NCBI RefSeq assembly: GCF_023509035.1
Contig: NZ_CP075583.1
Span: forward strand, 1,612,001-1,676,000
Reading direction: 5' to 3'
Source: Janthinobacterium lividum
Lineage (GTDB): Bacteria; Pseudomonadota; Gammaproteobacteria; Burkholderiales; Burkholderiaceae_D
Length of the DNA: 64,000 nucleotides
The position numbers and the translations under genes are program-made. This document shows, piece by piece, positions 27,772 to 35,997 of the stretch. The notes beneath the pieces were generated by a model. It did not search any database and was not told the origin of the DNA. It was given only the letters and a program-made list of their open reading frames with translations. Positions within the stretch are counted from its first letter, which is position 1, and each line of letters starts with the position of its first letter.

Positions 27772-28647
27772 TCAGAAGCAGTGTTCCAGTGCCGGGAAGC
27801 TGCCATCCTTGACGGCTTTTACATAGCCGGTGACGGCGTCGTCGATGCTGGCCGCGCCTTCCATGAAGTTGCGTACGAAGCGCGCCTTGCGGCCTGGGAA
27901 GACGCCCAGCATGTCGTGCATGACCAGCACCTGGCCCGAGCAGTCGGGACCTGCGCCGATGCCGATGGTGGGGATCGTCAGCATGTCGGTGACTTCCTTG
28001 CCCAGCTGCGACGGCATGGCTTCCATCAGCACGATGGCGGCGCCCGCGTTTTGCAGCACCAGCGCGTCGTTCTTCAGTTCCGCCGCGCTTTCCGTGCTCT
28101 TGCCCTGCACCTTGTAGCCGCCCAGCTGGTGCACCGATTGCGGCGTCAGGCCGATGTGGGCGCAGATGGGGATGCCACGCTCGGTGAGGAAGCGGACGGT
28201 CTCGGCCAGCCAGGCGCCGCCTTCGATCTTGATCATGTGCGCGCCCGCCTGCATCAGGATGACGGCATTCGCGTACGCCGTTTCGGGCGTGCCATAGGCG
28301 CCGAACGGCAGGTCGGACATGATCATGGCGGACTTGGAGCCGCGCGCCACGGACGCCGTGTGATAGGCCAGTTCGGCCACGGTGACGGGCAGGGTGGAGT
28401 TGTGGCCGTTGCAGACCATGCCGAGCGAATCGCCGATCAGCAGGATCTCCACGCCGCAGCGGTCCATCAGGGACGCGAAACTGGCGTCATAGCAGGTCAG
28501 CATGGTGATCTTTTCACGGGCGGCGCGCAGCGTGGCCAGCGTATGGATGGTCACGGCCTTGTTGGCGACAGGCTTGGATGGCGCCGGCGCCGGCGTGGCA
28601 GCCTTGTCTTTTGCGGCCAGATCTGTTCCTTGCAAATAAGCGGACAT
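27772..28647 (-). CDS. panB: 3-methyl-2-oxobutanoate hydroxymethyltransferase
   Basis: It adds a hydroxymethyl group from methylene-tetrahydrofolate to 2-oxoisovalerate, making ketopantoate for pantothenate and CoA. The protein has 291 residues. Conserved words are [17 protein letters not shown] (Mg-binding Asp), [18 protein letters not shown] and GIGAG. An Ala/Pro-rich N-terminal extension of about 30 residues precedes the TIM barrel. It follows folK on the same strand after 120 bases. Confidence 0.95.
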   Translation of the reverse strand: MSAYLQGTDLAAKDKAATPAPAPSKPVANKAVTIHTLATLRAAREKITMLTCYDASFASLMDRCGVEILLIGDSLGMVCNGHNSTLPVTVAELAYHTASVARGSKSAMIMSDLPFGAYGTPETAYANAVILMQAGAHMIKIEGGAWLAETVRFLTERGIPICAHIGLTPQSVHQLGGYKVQGKSTESAAELKNDALVLQNAGAAIVLMEAMPSQLGKEVTDMLTIPTIGIGAGPDCSGQVLVMHDMLGVFPGRKARFVRNFMEGAASIDDAVTGYVKAVKDGSFPALEHCF

Positions 28648-28767
28648 AGGTATTCTCTAGAGTGAAAGGGGGTGATGCGATTGCGACGCCGCTAGTGTAG
28701 TACTTTATGCGGCGTGCTGCAGGAGCGGCATTGTAGAGGATGGGAGCGAGAACGGTCGGAGCTGGGG

Positions 28768-29256
28768 TCAGAGCTGGCTGATGGCCTGGTCAGCGACGCT
28801 TGCCAGGTAGTCCTGCGCCGGCCCGAGTCCCGGCACGACGATGGCGGGCGCCAGGGCCAGCAGCGGCACCAGCACGAAGGCGCGCTCTGCCAGGCGTGGA
28901 TGCGGCACCGTCAAGGTCGGGCTGGCGATCTGTTCATCGCCGTACAGCAGCAAGTCCAGGTCCAGGGTGCGCGGAGCGTTGCGGTAAGGCCGCTCGCGCC
29001 CGTGCGCCGCCTCGATGGCGTGCAGGGCCAGCAGCAGTTCCTCTGCCGGCAGGGTGGTCGTGAGGCGCGCCACGGCGTTGATGTAGTCGTCACCGCTTGA
29101 ATCGATGGGCGCCGTGCGGTAGCTGGCCGAGGCGTCGATCAGCGAGGCGCCGGGCAGGCGCGCCAGGCGCGCAAGCGCATCCTGCACATTCGCGCGCGCG
29201 TCGCCCAGGTTCGCCCCGATGCCGATGTAAGCGGTCACTTGTGCAAGCGCGTCCAT
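28768..29256 (-). CDS. folK: 2-amino-4-hydroxy-6-hydroxymethyldihydropteridine pyrophosphokinase
   Basis: It transfers pyrophosphate from ATP to the pterin precursor in folate synthesis. The protein has 162 residues. The HPPK signature RTLDLDLLLYGD is present, and IGIGANLGD starts the fold. The start codon shares one base with the pcnB stop (TAATG), so it is translationally coupled to pcnB. Confidence 0.95.
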   Translation of the reverse strand: MDALAQVTAYIGIGANLGDARANVQDALARLARLPGASLIDASASYRTAPIDSSGDDYINAVARLTTTLPAEELLLALHAIEAAHGRERPYRNAPRTLDLDLLLYGDEQIASPTLTVPHPRLAERAFVLVPLLALAPAIVVPGLGPAQDYLASVADQAISQL

Positions 29257-30629
29257 TATTCGTCGCTGTTGCTGCCGGTGGCCGAGCCGCTCGTGCCCGT
29301 CTTGCTGCGCGTGCTGCGGCGCGGCGGACGCTTCTTCTTGACGGCGCCCGGCGCGGCATTGGCGCTGACGAGCAGCGCTTCGCGCGTTTCCTCGTCGCCT
29401 TCATAAAAGGCCGTCCACCATTCGCCGATGTCCATGTCGATCTCGCCCGAGGCGCAGCGCAGCAGCAGGAAGTCGTAGCCGGCGCGAAAGCGCAGGTGCT
29501 CCAGCAATTTGTATGGCGCCTTGCCGACCCGGCGCTCGAAGCGCGGCTGCATCGACCAGATGTCGCGCATGTCGGAACCGATCTTGCGCTGCAAGGCCAG
29601 CTTTTCCGTTTGCGAATCGAGCACGTCGTCGGCCGCCAGGTGCAGCGCGGGGATGGTCGACTCGCCGGCGGCGCGGTAGGCCGTCCATTTTTCCAGCACC
29701 TGGTGCCACAGCAGTGAGGCAAACAAAAAGCCTGGCGAGACGGTCTTGCCGGCGGCGATGCGTTGATCCGTGGCGTCCAGCGCCAGGGTGACGAACTTCG
29801 CGCCCAGCGGCTGTTCCAGCACCACGTCGAGCAGCGGCAGCAGGCCGTGATGCAAGCCTTCCTTGCGCAACTGCTGCAGGCAGGCCAGCGCGTGGCCGCT
29901 CATCAGCAGTTTCAGCATTTCGTCGAACACGCGCGGCGCGGGCACGTTGTTGATCAGCGGCGCCATGATGGGGATCGGCGCGGCCGTGTGCGGCTCGATG
30001 GTGAATTTCAGCTTGGCGGCAAAGCGCACCACGCGCAGCATGCGCACGGGGTCTTCGCGGTAGCGCTCTTCCGGCTTGCCGATCATGCGCAGGGTCTTGG
30101 CGCGGATGTCTTCCACGCCGCCGTGGTAATCGAGCACTTCCTGCGTGGCCGGGTTGTAGTACATGGCGTTGATGGTGAAGTCGCGGCGCAGCGCATCTTC
30201 GTGCTGCAGACCGAAGGTGTTGTCGCGCAGGACGCGGCCATGTTCATCCTTGGGCGCGGAGTCGGCGCCGGCGCCGCGGAAGGTCGTCACTTCCAGCAAA
30301 TCCTGGCCGAACATCACGTGCACGATCTGGAAGCGCTTGCCGATGATGAAGGCGCGGCGGAACAGGCGTTTGACCTGTTCCGGCGTGGCGTTGGTGGCGA
30401 TGTCGAAGTCTTTCGGCTTCACGCCCAGCAGCAGGTCGCGCACGGCGCCGCCGACGACAAAGGCCTCAAAACCCGCTTCCTGCAGGCTGCTGGTGACGCG
30501 GATGGCATTCGACGACACCAGTTTCGGGTCGATTCCGTGTTGCGCAGAACCGAGCACGATGGGTGCCGTGGTGTCGCGCGCTGCCTCTTTTTTAACGCCG
30601 AGGATCTTGCGGATGAATTTTTTAATCAT
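29256..30629 (-). CDS. pcnB: poly(A) polymerase I
   Basis: It adds 3' poly(A) tails to RNA and so promotes decay. The protein has 457 residues. The nucleotidyltransferase core reads FVVGGAVRDLLLG, then KDFDIATNATPEQVKRLF (catalytic Asp pair), and RRDFTINAMYY. A Lys/Arg-rich C-terminal tail and a Gly/Ser end suggest RNA binding. The start at 30629 gives MIKKFIRKILG; the open frame extends to 30668 inside the upstream gene. It overlaps the HAD hydrolase gene by eight bases. Confidence 0.94.
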   Translation of the reverse strand: MIKKFIRKILGVKKEAARDTTAPIVLGSAQHGIDPKLVSSNAIRVTSSLQEAGFEAFVVGGAVRDLLLGVKPKDFDIATNATPEQVKRLFRRAFIIGKRFQIVHVMFGQDLLEVTTFRGAGADSAPKDEHGRVLRDNTFGLQHEDALRRDFTINAMYYNPATQEVLDYHGGVEDIRAKTLRMIGKPEERYREDPVRMLRVVRFAAKLKFTIEPHTAAPIPIMAPLINNVPAPRVFDEMLKLLMSGHALACLQQLRKEGLHHGLLPLLDVVLEQPLGAKFVTLALDATDQRIAAGKTVSPGFLFASLLWHQVLEKWTAYRAAGESTIPALHLAADDVLDSQTEKLALQRKIGSDMRDIWSMQPRFERRVGKAPYKLLEHLRFRAGYDFLLLRCASGEIDMDIGEWWTAFYEGDEETREALLVSANAAPGAVKKKRPPRRSTRSKTGTSGSATGSNSDE

Positions 30630-31296
30630 TGAATAAGTGGAGTGATGGCCAGCCGTGGAGGGATGCATGTGCGCTCAAAGCGGTGTTGGGATTGGTCGCG
30701 ACAGGGTGGGTAACGACTGACAGCAAGGGAATGTCGTTGTGCGAATCGCTGTAAAAATAGCTGCGCTCGAATTGTCCCAGTTCCTTGCCCATTTTTTCCA
30801 GCCAGGCGTGGGTGTGGGTCAGCTTGCCCGCGCCCAGGGTCGGCGTGCCCAGCAGCTTGCCCGTGACATTGCCTTGTTCGTCATATTCGGGCATGGCGGC
30901 CAGCAGATGCTCGACGCCCAGCGCATCGGCGATGGGTTTGGTGATGAAATGGTTGGTCGCCGTGACGATGGCCAGCAGGTCGCCCGCGTCCTGGTGCTGT
31001 TTCAGCAAGGCCAAGACTTCCGGGCGGATGGCCGGGATGACCACTTCGGCCATGAATTGCCGGTGCAGCGCTTCCAGGCGTTCGCGCGGGAATTGCGCCA
31101 GTGTACCGAGGGAAAATTCCAGGTATTCCACCGGATCGAGCGTGCCGGCCTGGTATTGCGCGAAAAATTCGTCGTTGCGGCGGGTGAATTCGGCGGCGTC
31201 CACGGCACCGATGCGTACCAGGAATTCGCCCCACTCGTGATCCGAGTCGATGGGCAGCAAGGTGTGGTCGAGGTCAAACAGGGCCAGATTCATCAT
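30622..31296 (-). CDS. HAD-superfamily (subclass IB) phosphatase
   Basis: This is a SerB-like hydrolase of 224 residues. Motif I is DLDHTLLP, motif II is the TAT in IVTATNHF, the lysine is probably in GAGKLTH, and motif III is YSDSHNDIP. It resembles the HAD-IB hydrolases often found between hda and pcnB in betaproteobacteria. The substrate is unknown. Its start overlaps the hda stop by four bases. Confidence 0.88.
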   Translation of the reverse strand: MMNLALFDLDHTLLPIDSDHEWGEFLVRIGAVDAAEFTRRNDEFFAQYQAGTLDPVEYLEFSLGTLAQFPRERLEALHRQFMAEVVIPAIRPEVLALLKQHQDAGDLLAIVTATNHFITKPIADALGVEHLLAAMPEYDEQGNVTGKLLGTPTLGAGKLTHTHAWLEKMGKELGQFERSYFYSDSHNDIPLLSVVTHPVATNPNTALSAHASLHGWPSLHLFND

Positions 31297-31961
31297 TCTT
31301 TCGCTTCCGCCTGCAGCAACTCGCGCAACAATGGCAAGGTGATCGGGCGTTGGGTTTCAAGGGAGTAGAGGTCAAGAGAGTCCAGCATCGTCGACAGCGA
31401 ACGCATGTCGCGCCGGAAATGGGACAGCAGATAGGGTAACACGCCCGGCGACAAGGTCAAGCCGCGGGTGGTGGCCGCCTGGGTCAGGGCGGCGATTTTT
31501 TCATCGTCGGTCAAGCCGTGGATTTGATAGATCAGGCCCCAGCCCATGCGCGTGCGCAAGTCTTCGCGCACGGGCAGCACGGCGGGCGGCACGGCGCCGC
31601 TGCATACCATGTAGGCCTTGTTGGCGCGGATTTCGTTGAACAGGGCAAAGGCATCGATCTGCGCCAGCGGCGACAGCTTTTCGCAGTCGTCGAGCAGGTA
31701 CAAATCCACGTCAGGCGAATACACGAATTCGGACTCGATCGAGAAAGGCGAAATGTAACGCGCGCGCTCGGTGCTGGCCAGGGCCTTGAGCAGGTGGCTC
31801 TTGCCGGCGGCCAGTTCGCCCCACAGATAGGCAAAATGTTCGCGCGAAGTGCGTGCGGCGAACTGGCGCATCAGCTGCGCCACTTCGGCATTCTGTCCCA
31901 CCTCGAAGGTATCGAGGCTGTGCGCCTGGTCTGTGCCTAAATCGAGCACCAGTTGTTTCAT
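31293..31961 (-). CDS. hda: DnaA regulatory inactivator Hda
   Basis: Hda binds the sliding clamp and stimulates ATP hydrolysis by DnaA, preventing re-initiation. The protein has 222 residues, with an N-terminal clamp-binding type sequence (QLVLDLG), Walker A-like GELAAGKSHLL and a Walker B-like LYLLDDCEKL. It is the first gene of the hda-HAD-pcnB-folK run, whose genes overlap one another. Confidence 0.93.
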   Translation of the reverse strand: MKQLVLDLGTDQAHSLDTFEVGQNAEVAQLMRQFAARTSREHFAYLWGELAAGKSHLLKALASTERARYISPFSIESEFVYSPDVDLYLLDDCEKLSPLAQIDAFALFNEIRANKAYMVCSGAVPPAVLPVREDLRTRMGWGLIYQIHGLTDDEKIAALTQAATTRGLTLSPGVLPYLLSHFRRDMRSLSTMLDSLDLYSLETQRPITLPLLRELLQAEAKE

Positions 31962-32052
31962 GGCGTACGCCTTGTCCTGTTTTTCATTACTGCTTGTGCG
32001 TCGTCGTCGCTGTTGTTGGATTTTTATTAATTTAACATTGTAGTCGTATCGA

Positions 32053-32170
32053 GTGCCTGACAGAAGCGTAGCGAGCGGCAGCGATTTGTGGCCGAGAAGC
32101 GCAACCGTACTATAGTACGGTGAGCATCGCCGGCCGCAAAGTGCGACGCGCAGTAGCTTATGTCAGTCAC
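32053..32170. repeat. 118-bp imperfect palindrome between hda and the AI-2E permease
   Basis: The left arm from GTGCCTGACA (32053-32062) and the right arm ending TGTCAGTCAC (32161-32170) are reverse complements with scattered mismatches over about 58 bases each. The centre is the perfect 16-base palindrome CCGTACTATAGTACGG (32105-32120). It could be a MITE-like or REP-like element or a large bidirectional hairpin. No coding sequence fits in it. Confidence 0.6.
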
Positions 32171-32174
32171 CTTG

Positions 32175-33257
32175 TCATGCATTATAGAAGGTGCTGGACA
32201 GGTAGTGGCGTCTTAGATGCTTAAAAGCGACCATCAGGACGGCAGAAGCGGGTAAAGCGAGCAAAACGCCGACGAAACCGAATAGTTGTCCGAAGGCCAA
32301 TAAGGCGAAGATCACGGCCAGCGGGTTCAGACCGATGCGCTCGCCCACCAGGCGCGGCGTGAGGAAAAAGCCTTCGATGACCTGGCCGCAGCCGTAGATG
32401 ACGGCCACGGCGATGACGCCGCTCCAGTCGGCAAACTGCAGCAGGGCGGCGATCAGCGCCAGCATCAACCCCAGGCCGAAGCCCAGGTAGGGGATGAACA
32501 CCAGCAAGCCCGTGATGATGCCCACAGGCAATGCCACTTCAAAACCGGCGATGGCCAGCGCCGCCGAGTAATACGTGGCCAGCACCAGCATGACGAGCAA
32601 CTGGCCGCGCAGGTATTGCGCCAGCAGGGTGTCGACTTCCTGCGCCATGCCCACCGTGCGGCCGACCCAGCGTCGCGGTACGGCGCTTGCGATGCGCGCC
32701 AGCATCGGATGCCAGTCCAGCAACAGGTAGAACAGCACCACGGGAATCAGCACGACGGTGGCCAGCCAGCCCAGCACGGCCGTGCCGCCAATACGGGCCG
32801 AGGCCAGCACGGTGCTCCAGATTTCATCGCCGCTGGTGGCCATCTGCTGGCTCAGCATGCGCTTGATGCCGGTGCCGTCAAGCCGCACGCGGATGCCCAG
32901 GTCGCGCAGTTTCGGCGCCAGGAAGTCGTTCGCCTTGTTCAGAAATTGCGGGATTTGCGCCTGCAGCAACGGAATTTCCTTTTGCAACACAGGCACGACA
33001 ATCAGCACCAGCGCCGTAATGGCGAGGAAAAACAACACTACGACGATCAGCACGGCCAGCGGACGGGGCACGTAAAAGCGCTGGTAATGGAGGCGTTGCA
33101 GGCGGTCCACGCCGGGATTGAGCACGTAGGCGAGGATGGCGGCGGCCAGGAAGGGCGTCAGGATGGGGCCCAGGCTGACGAGCAGCAGCAAGAATGCCAG
33201 CCAGACCGCGATCCAAAATGCTGTTTGCTTCTGTTCGGCGGTGATGGCGAATGGCAT
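32175..33257 (-). CDS. AI-2E family transporter (PerM-type permease)
   Basis: This is an inner-membrane protein of 360 residues with about eight hydrophobic segments. It has the typical C-terminal sequence PYLGFGLGLMLALIAALLQF, then GFFLTPRLVGERIGLNPLAVI. Family members include TqsA (AI-2 export) and PerM; the actual substrate is unclear. It is divergent from purM, with 188 bases between the two starts, a pairing common in betaproteobacteria. Confidence 0.88.
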   Translation of the reverse strand: MPFAITAEQKQTAFWIAVWLAFLLLLVSLGPILTPFLAAAILAYVLNPGVDRLQRLHYQRFYVPRPLAVLIVVVLFFLAITALVLIVVPVLQKEIPLLQAQIPQFLNKANDFLAPKLRDLGIRVRLDGTGIKRMLSQQMATSGDEIWSTVLASARIGGTAVLGWLATVVLIPVVLFYLLLDWHPMLARIASAVPRRWVGRTVGMAQEVDTLLAQYLRGQLLVMLVLATYYSAALAIAGFEVALPVGIITGLLVFIPYLGFGLGLMLALIAALLQFADWSGVIAVAVIYGCGQVIEGFFLTPRLVGERIGLNPLAVIFALLAFGQLFGFVGVLLALPASAVLMVAFKHLRRHYLSSTFYNA

Positions 33258-33445
33258 GTAGTTTGTGCTGTTGCGTTAAAAAAAGGCAGTTAATTACGAA
33301 ATGGCGGGGCAGTTTGATAAAATAGCGACTTGATCGACCGAATTCACCCGCTGGCGCCCTGCCGCACGATGTTGAAAAACATGCTTGCGCGCGCGTGTCG
33401 GCGGGTATCCGCCTTCTATTTTACCGCCTCCGCTGCCACCACACC

Positions 33446-34489
33446 ATGAACCAGACTTCTAATGTTTCCCTTTCCTACCGTGACGCTGGCGTCGATATCG
33501 ACGCAGGCGACGCTTTAGTCGAAGCAATCAAGCCGTTTGCCAAGCGCACCCTGCGCGAAGGCGTGATGGGCGGCCTGGGCGGTTTTGGCGCCATGTTTGA
33601 AATCAGCAAGAAGTACAAGGAACCGGTGCTGGTCTCGGGCACCGACGGCGTCGGCACCAAATTGCGCCTGGCGTTCGAACTGAACCGCCACGACACGGTC
33701 GGCATCGACCTGGTCGCCATGAGCGTCAACGATATCCTGGTGCAAGGCGCCGAACCGCTGTTCTTCCTCGACTACTTCGCTTGCGGCAAGCTGGACGTTG
33801 CCATCGCCACCGACGTCATCAAGGGCATCGCCCAGGGTTGCGAACAAGCTGGCTGCGCGCTGATCGGCGGCGAAACGGCGGAAATGCCGAGCATGTATCC
33901 GGCCGGCGAATACGATCTGGCAGGCTTTGCCGTCGGCGCCGTGGAAAAATCGAAAATCATCGACGGCACCAAGATCGCTCCGGGCGACGTGGTGCTGGGC
34001 CTGGCCTCGTCGGGCGTGCACTCGAACGGTTACTCGCTGGTGCGCAAGATCATCGAAGTGGCGAAACCTGACCTGGAAGGCGATTTCCACGGCCGCAAGC
34101 TGGCCGACGTGCTGATGCAACCGACGCGCATCTACGTCAAGCCATTGCTGGCGCTGATGGATGCCATGGAAGTCAAAGGCATGGTGCACATCACCGGTGG
34201 CGGCCTGGTGGAAAACATTCCGCGCGTGCTGCAGCCTGGCCTGGTAGCTGAGCTGGACTCGAAGGCATGGACCATGCCACCGTTGTTCACATGGCTGCAA
34301 CAGCACGGCGGCGTGGCTGACGCCGAGATGCACCGCGTCTTCAACTGCGGCATCGGCATGACCGTCATCGTCTCGCAGGAAAACGCCGACGCCGCTATCG
34401 CGCAATTGCAAGCGGCCGGCGAAAGCGTCTCGCGCATCGGTACCATCCGCGCGCGCGTGGGCGATGAGCACCAAACCATCGTGATCTAA
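33446..34489 (+). CDS. purM: phosphoribosylformylglycinamidine cyclo-ligase (AIR synthetase)
   Basis: It closes the imidazole ring in purine synthesis using ATP. The protein has 347 residues. Visible motifs are [32 protein letters not shown] and [13 protein letters not shown]. The start at 33446 ([19 protein letters not shown]) fits the family; the frame is open upstream to 33395 but that part is not conserved-looking. A terminator follows. Confidence 0.96.
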   Translation: MNQTSNVSLSYRDAGVDIDAGDALVEAIKPFAKRTLREGVMGGLGGFGAMFEISKKYKEPVLVSGTDGVGTKLRLAFELNRHDTVGIDLVAMSVNDILVQGAEPLFFLDYFACGKLDVAIATDVIKGIAQGCEQAGCALIGGETAEMPSMYPAGEYDLAGFAVGAVEKSKIIDGTKIAPGDVVLGLASSGVHSNGYSLVRKIIEVAKPDLEGDFHGRKLADVLMQPTRIYVKPLLALMDAMEVKGMVHITGGGLVENIPRVLQPGLVAELDSKAWTMPPLFTWLQQHGGVADAEMHRVFNCGIGMTVIVSQENADAAIAQLQAAGESVSRIGTIRARVGDEHQTIVI

Positions 34490-34508
34490 GTTTTAGCGCG
34501 CACAGAAC

Positions 34509-34541
34509 AGGCAGGCACTCGCGAGAGGCCTGCCTTTTTTT
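34509..34541 (+). terminator. Rho-independent terminator after purM
   Basis: AGGCAGGC at 34509-34516 pairs with GCCTGCCT at 34528-34535 and is followed by seven T. The loop itself contains the palindrome CTCGCGAG. Confidence 0.88.
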
Positions 34542-34554
34542 ACGTCCGGATGTC

Positions 34555-34749
34555 TTACCTTGCGTGCGCCGGCTTCATGCGGCCATCCGGCTGCGAGCCA
34601 CCCCTGCCGATCATGGCCACGCTGACGGCCGAAACGAGGGAGGGGAACAGGATGTAGCCGACGATGTGCCATGGCTCGCCATTGCCCGTTTTCAGCAGAA
34701 AGGTGGCGATGATGGGCATCAGGCCGCTGGCGAAGATGCCGGAGTCCAG
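34555..34749 (-). pseudogene. C-terminal remnant of an MFS transporter
   Basis: Directly after the pfp stop codon, in the same frame, about 64 codons read as the end of a transporter: SGIFASGLMPIIATFLL, then a short loop, then GYILFPSLVSAVSVAMIG, and a hydrophilic tail ending before TAA at 34555-34557. Two hydrophobic helices are clear. There is no start codon and nothing upstream but pfp. It resembles the last two helices of metabolite:H+ symporter (MHS) type MFS proteins, suggesting a deletion that removed the rest of the gene. Confidence 0.65.
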
Positions 34750-35964
34750 CTAGGGTTTCAGCACCTTCGCCACCTTGGCCGCCCGCAGGCGAAACGCATC
34801 CGGCATGCCCGAGCCCAGCAGCGGGCGCAGATACAGGCGGAAGGCATCCGTTACGTCGGTGCCGCTGGCGCTGATGAATTCGTCTTCCATGGTGCGCGTC
34901 TTGCCCGCCACTTCCGTCAGGGGCAGCAACTCGTAGTCGACGGAATAAAAGCCCGTGCGCTTGATGGCGACGGAACCGTCGCGGTCGCCCCACATGGCGA
35001 ACTGCACCGCCTTCTCTCCCACTTCGCGCGCCTCGCGCTGGTCGACGTCGGAGACGCAACCGATGAAGGAGCGCTGCAGATAGCCGAAGGTATCGCCACG
35101 CACGCGCTTGATGCCCAGCTTGGCCTTGATTTCGTCGCACAGCAGGTCGGCCAGCGCGCCCGTGCCCGACAATTGCACATTGCCGTGCGCATCGCGTTCT
35201 ACTTCCTGGGCCAGCAGGCTGGCGATCGGCTCGCCCGAGGCATCGTGAATGCCTTCCGAGACGGCAACCACGCAGCGGCCATATTTTTCATAGGTCGCCT
35301 TCACGTCGGCAAGAAAGTTTTCCAGTACGAAGACGCGCTCGGGCAGGTAGATCAGGTGAGGGCCATCGTCGGGGAACTTCTTGCCCAGCGCCGAGGCGGC
35401 CGTCAAAAAGCCCGCGTGGCGTCCCATCACCACGCCCACGTAGACGCCGGGCAAGGCCGCGTTGTCGAGGTTGGCGCCGGCGAAGGCCTGTGCGACGAAA
35501 CGCGCGGCCGAGGGAAAGCCAGGCGTGTGGTCGCTGCCCACCAGGTCGTTGTCGATGGTTTTCGGGATGTGGATGCAGCGCAGCGGATAGCCGGCCTTGT
35601 GCGCTTCCTCGCTGACGATGCGCACCGTGTCGGACGAGTCGTTGCCGCCGATGTAGAAGAAATGCTCGATCTCGTGTGCGCGCAGCACTTCGAAGATTTG
35701 CTGGCAGTAGGCAATATCGGGCTTGTCGCGCGTGGAGCCGAGGGCAGAGGACGGCGTGGCGGCCACCAGTTCCAGGTTGTGGCTGGTTTCCTGCGTCAGA
35801 TCGACGAATTCTTCATTGACGATGCCGCGCACGCCATGCAGCGCGCCATACACGCGCGTGACATGTTGAAAACGCCGCGATTCGAGCACCACGCCCACCA
35901 GCGACTGGTTGATGACGGCGGTGGGGCCGCCTCCCTGGGCAACAAGAATTTTTCCAGACGGCAT
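34750..35964 (-). CDS. pfp: 6-phosphofructokinase, probably pyrophosphate-dependent
   Basis: It phosphorylates fructose 6-phosphate. The protein has 404 residues. GGNDS at 106-110 puts Asp where ATP enzymes have Gly (GGDGS), and PKTIDND at 134-140 puts Lys where they have Gly. These two changes mark PPi-dependent enzymes, so the reaction is probably reversible. MGRHAGF and the N-terminal AQGGGPTAVINQS are also typical. AAGGAA precedes the start. A truncated MFS gene follows in the same frame, and a degenerate peptidase gene lies upstream on the same strand. Confidence 0.9.
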   Translation of the reverse strand: MPSGKILVAQGGGPTAVINQSLVGVVLESRRFQHVTRVYGALHGVRGIVNEEFVDLTQETSHNLELVAATPSSALGSTRDKPDIAYCQQIFEVLRAHEIEHFFYIGGNDSSDTVRIVSEEAHKAGYPLRCIHIPKTIDNDLVGSDHTPGFPSAARFVAQAFAGANLDNAALPGVYVGVVMGRHAGFLTAASALGKKFPDDGPHLIYLPERVFVLENFLADVKATYEKYGRCVVAVSEGIHDASGEPIASLLAQEVERDAHGNVQLSGTGALADLLCDEIKAKLGIKRVRGDTFGYLQRSFIGCVSDVDQREAREVGEKAVQFAMWGDRDGSVAIKRTGFYSVDYELLPLTEVAGKTRTMEDEFISASGTDVTDAFRLYLRPLLGSGMPDAFRLRAAKVAKVLKP

Positions 35965-35997
35965 GGGATTTCCTTGTAAATGGAACGGCCCTCCAGC

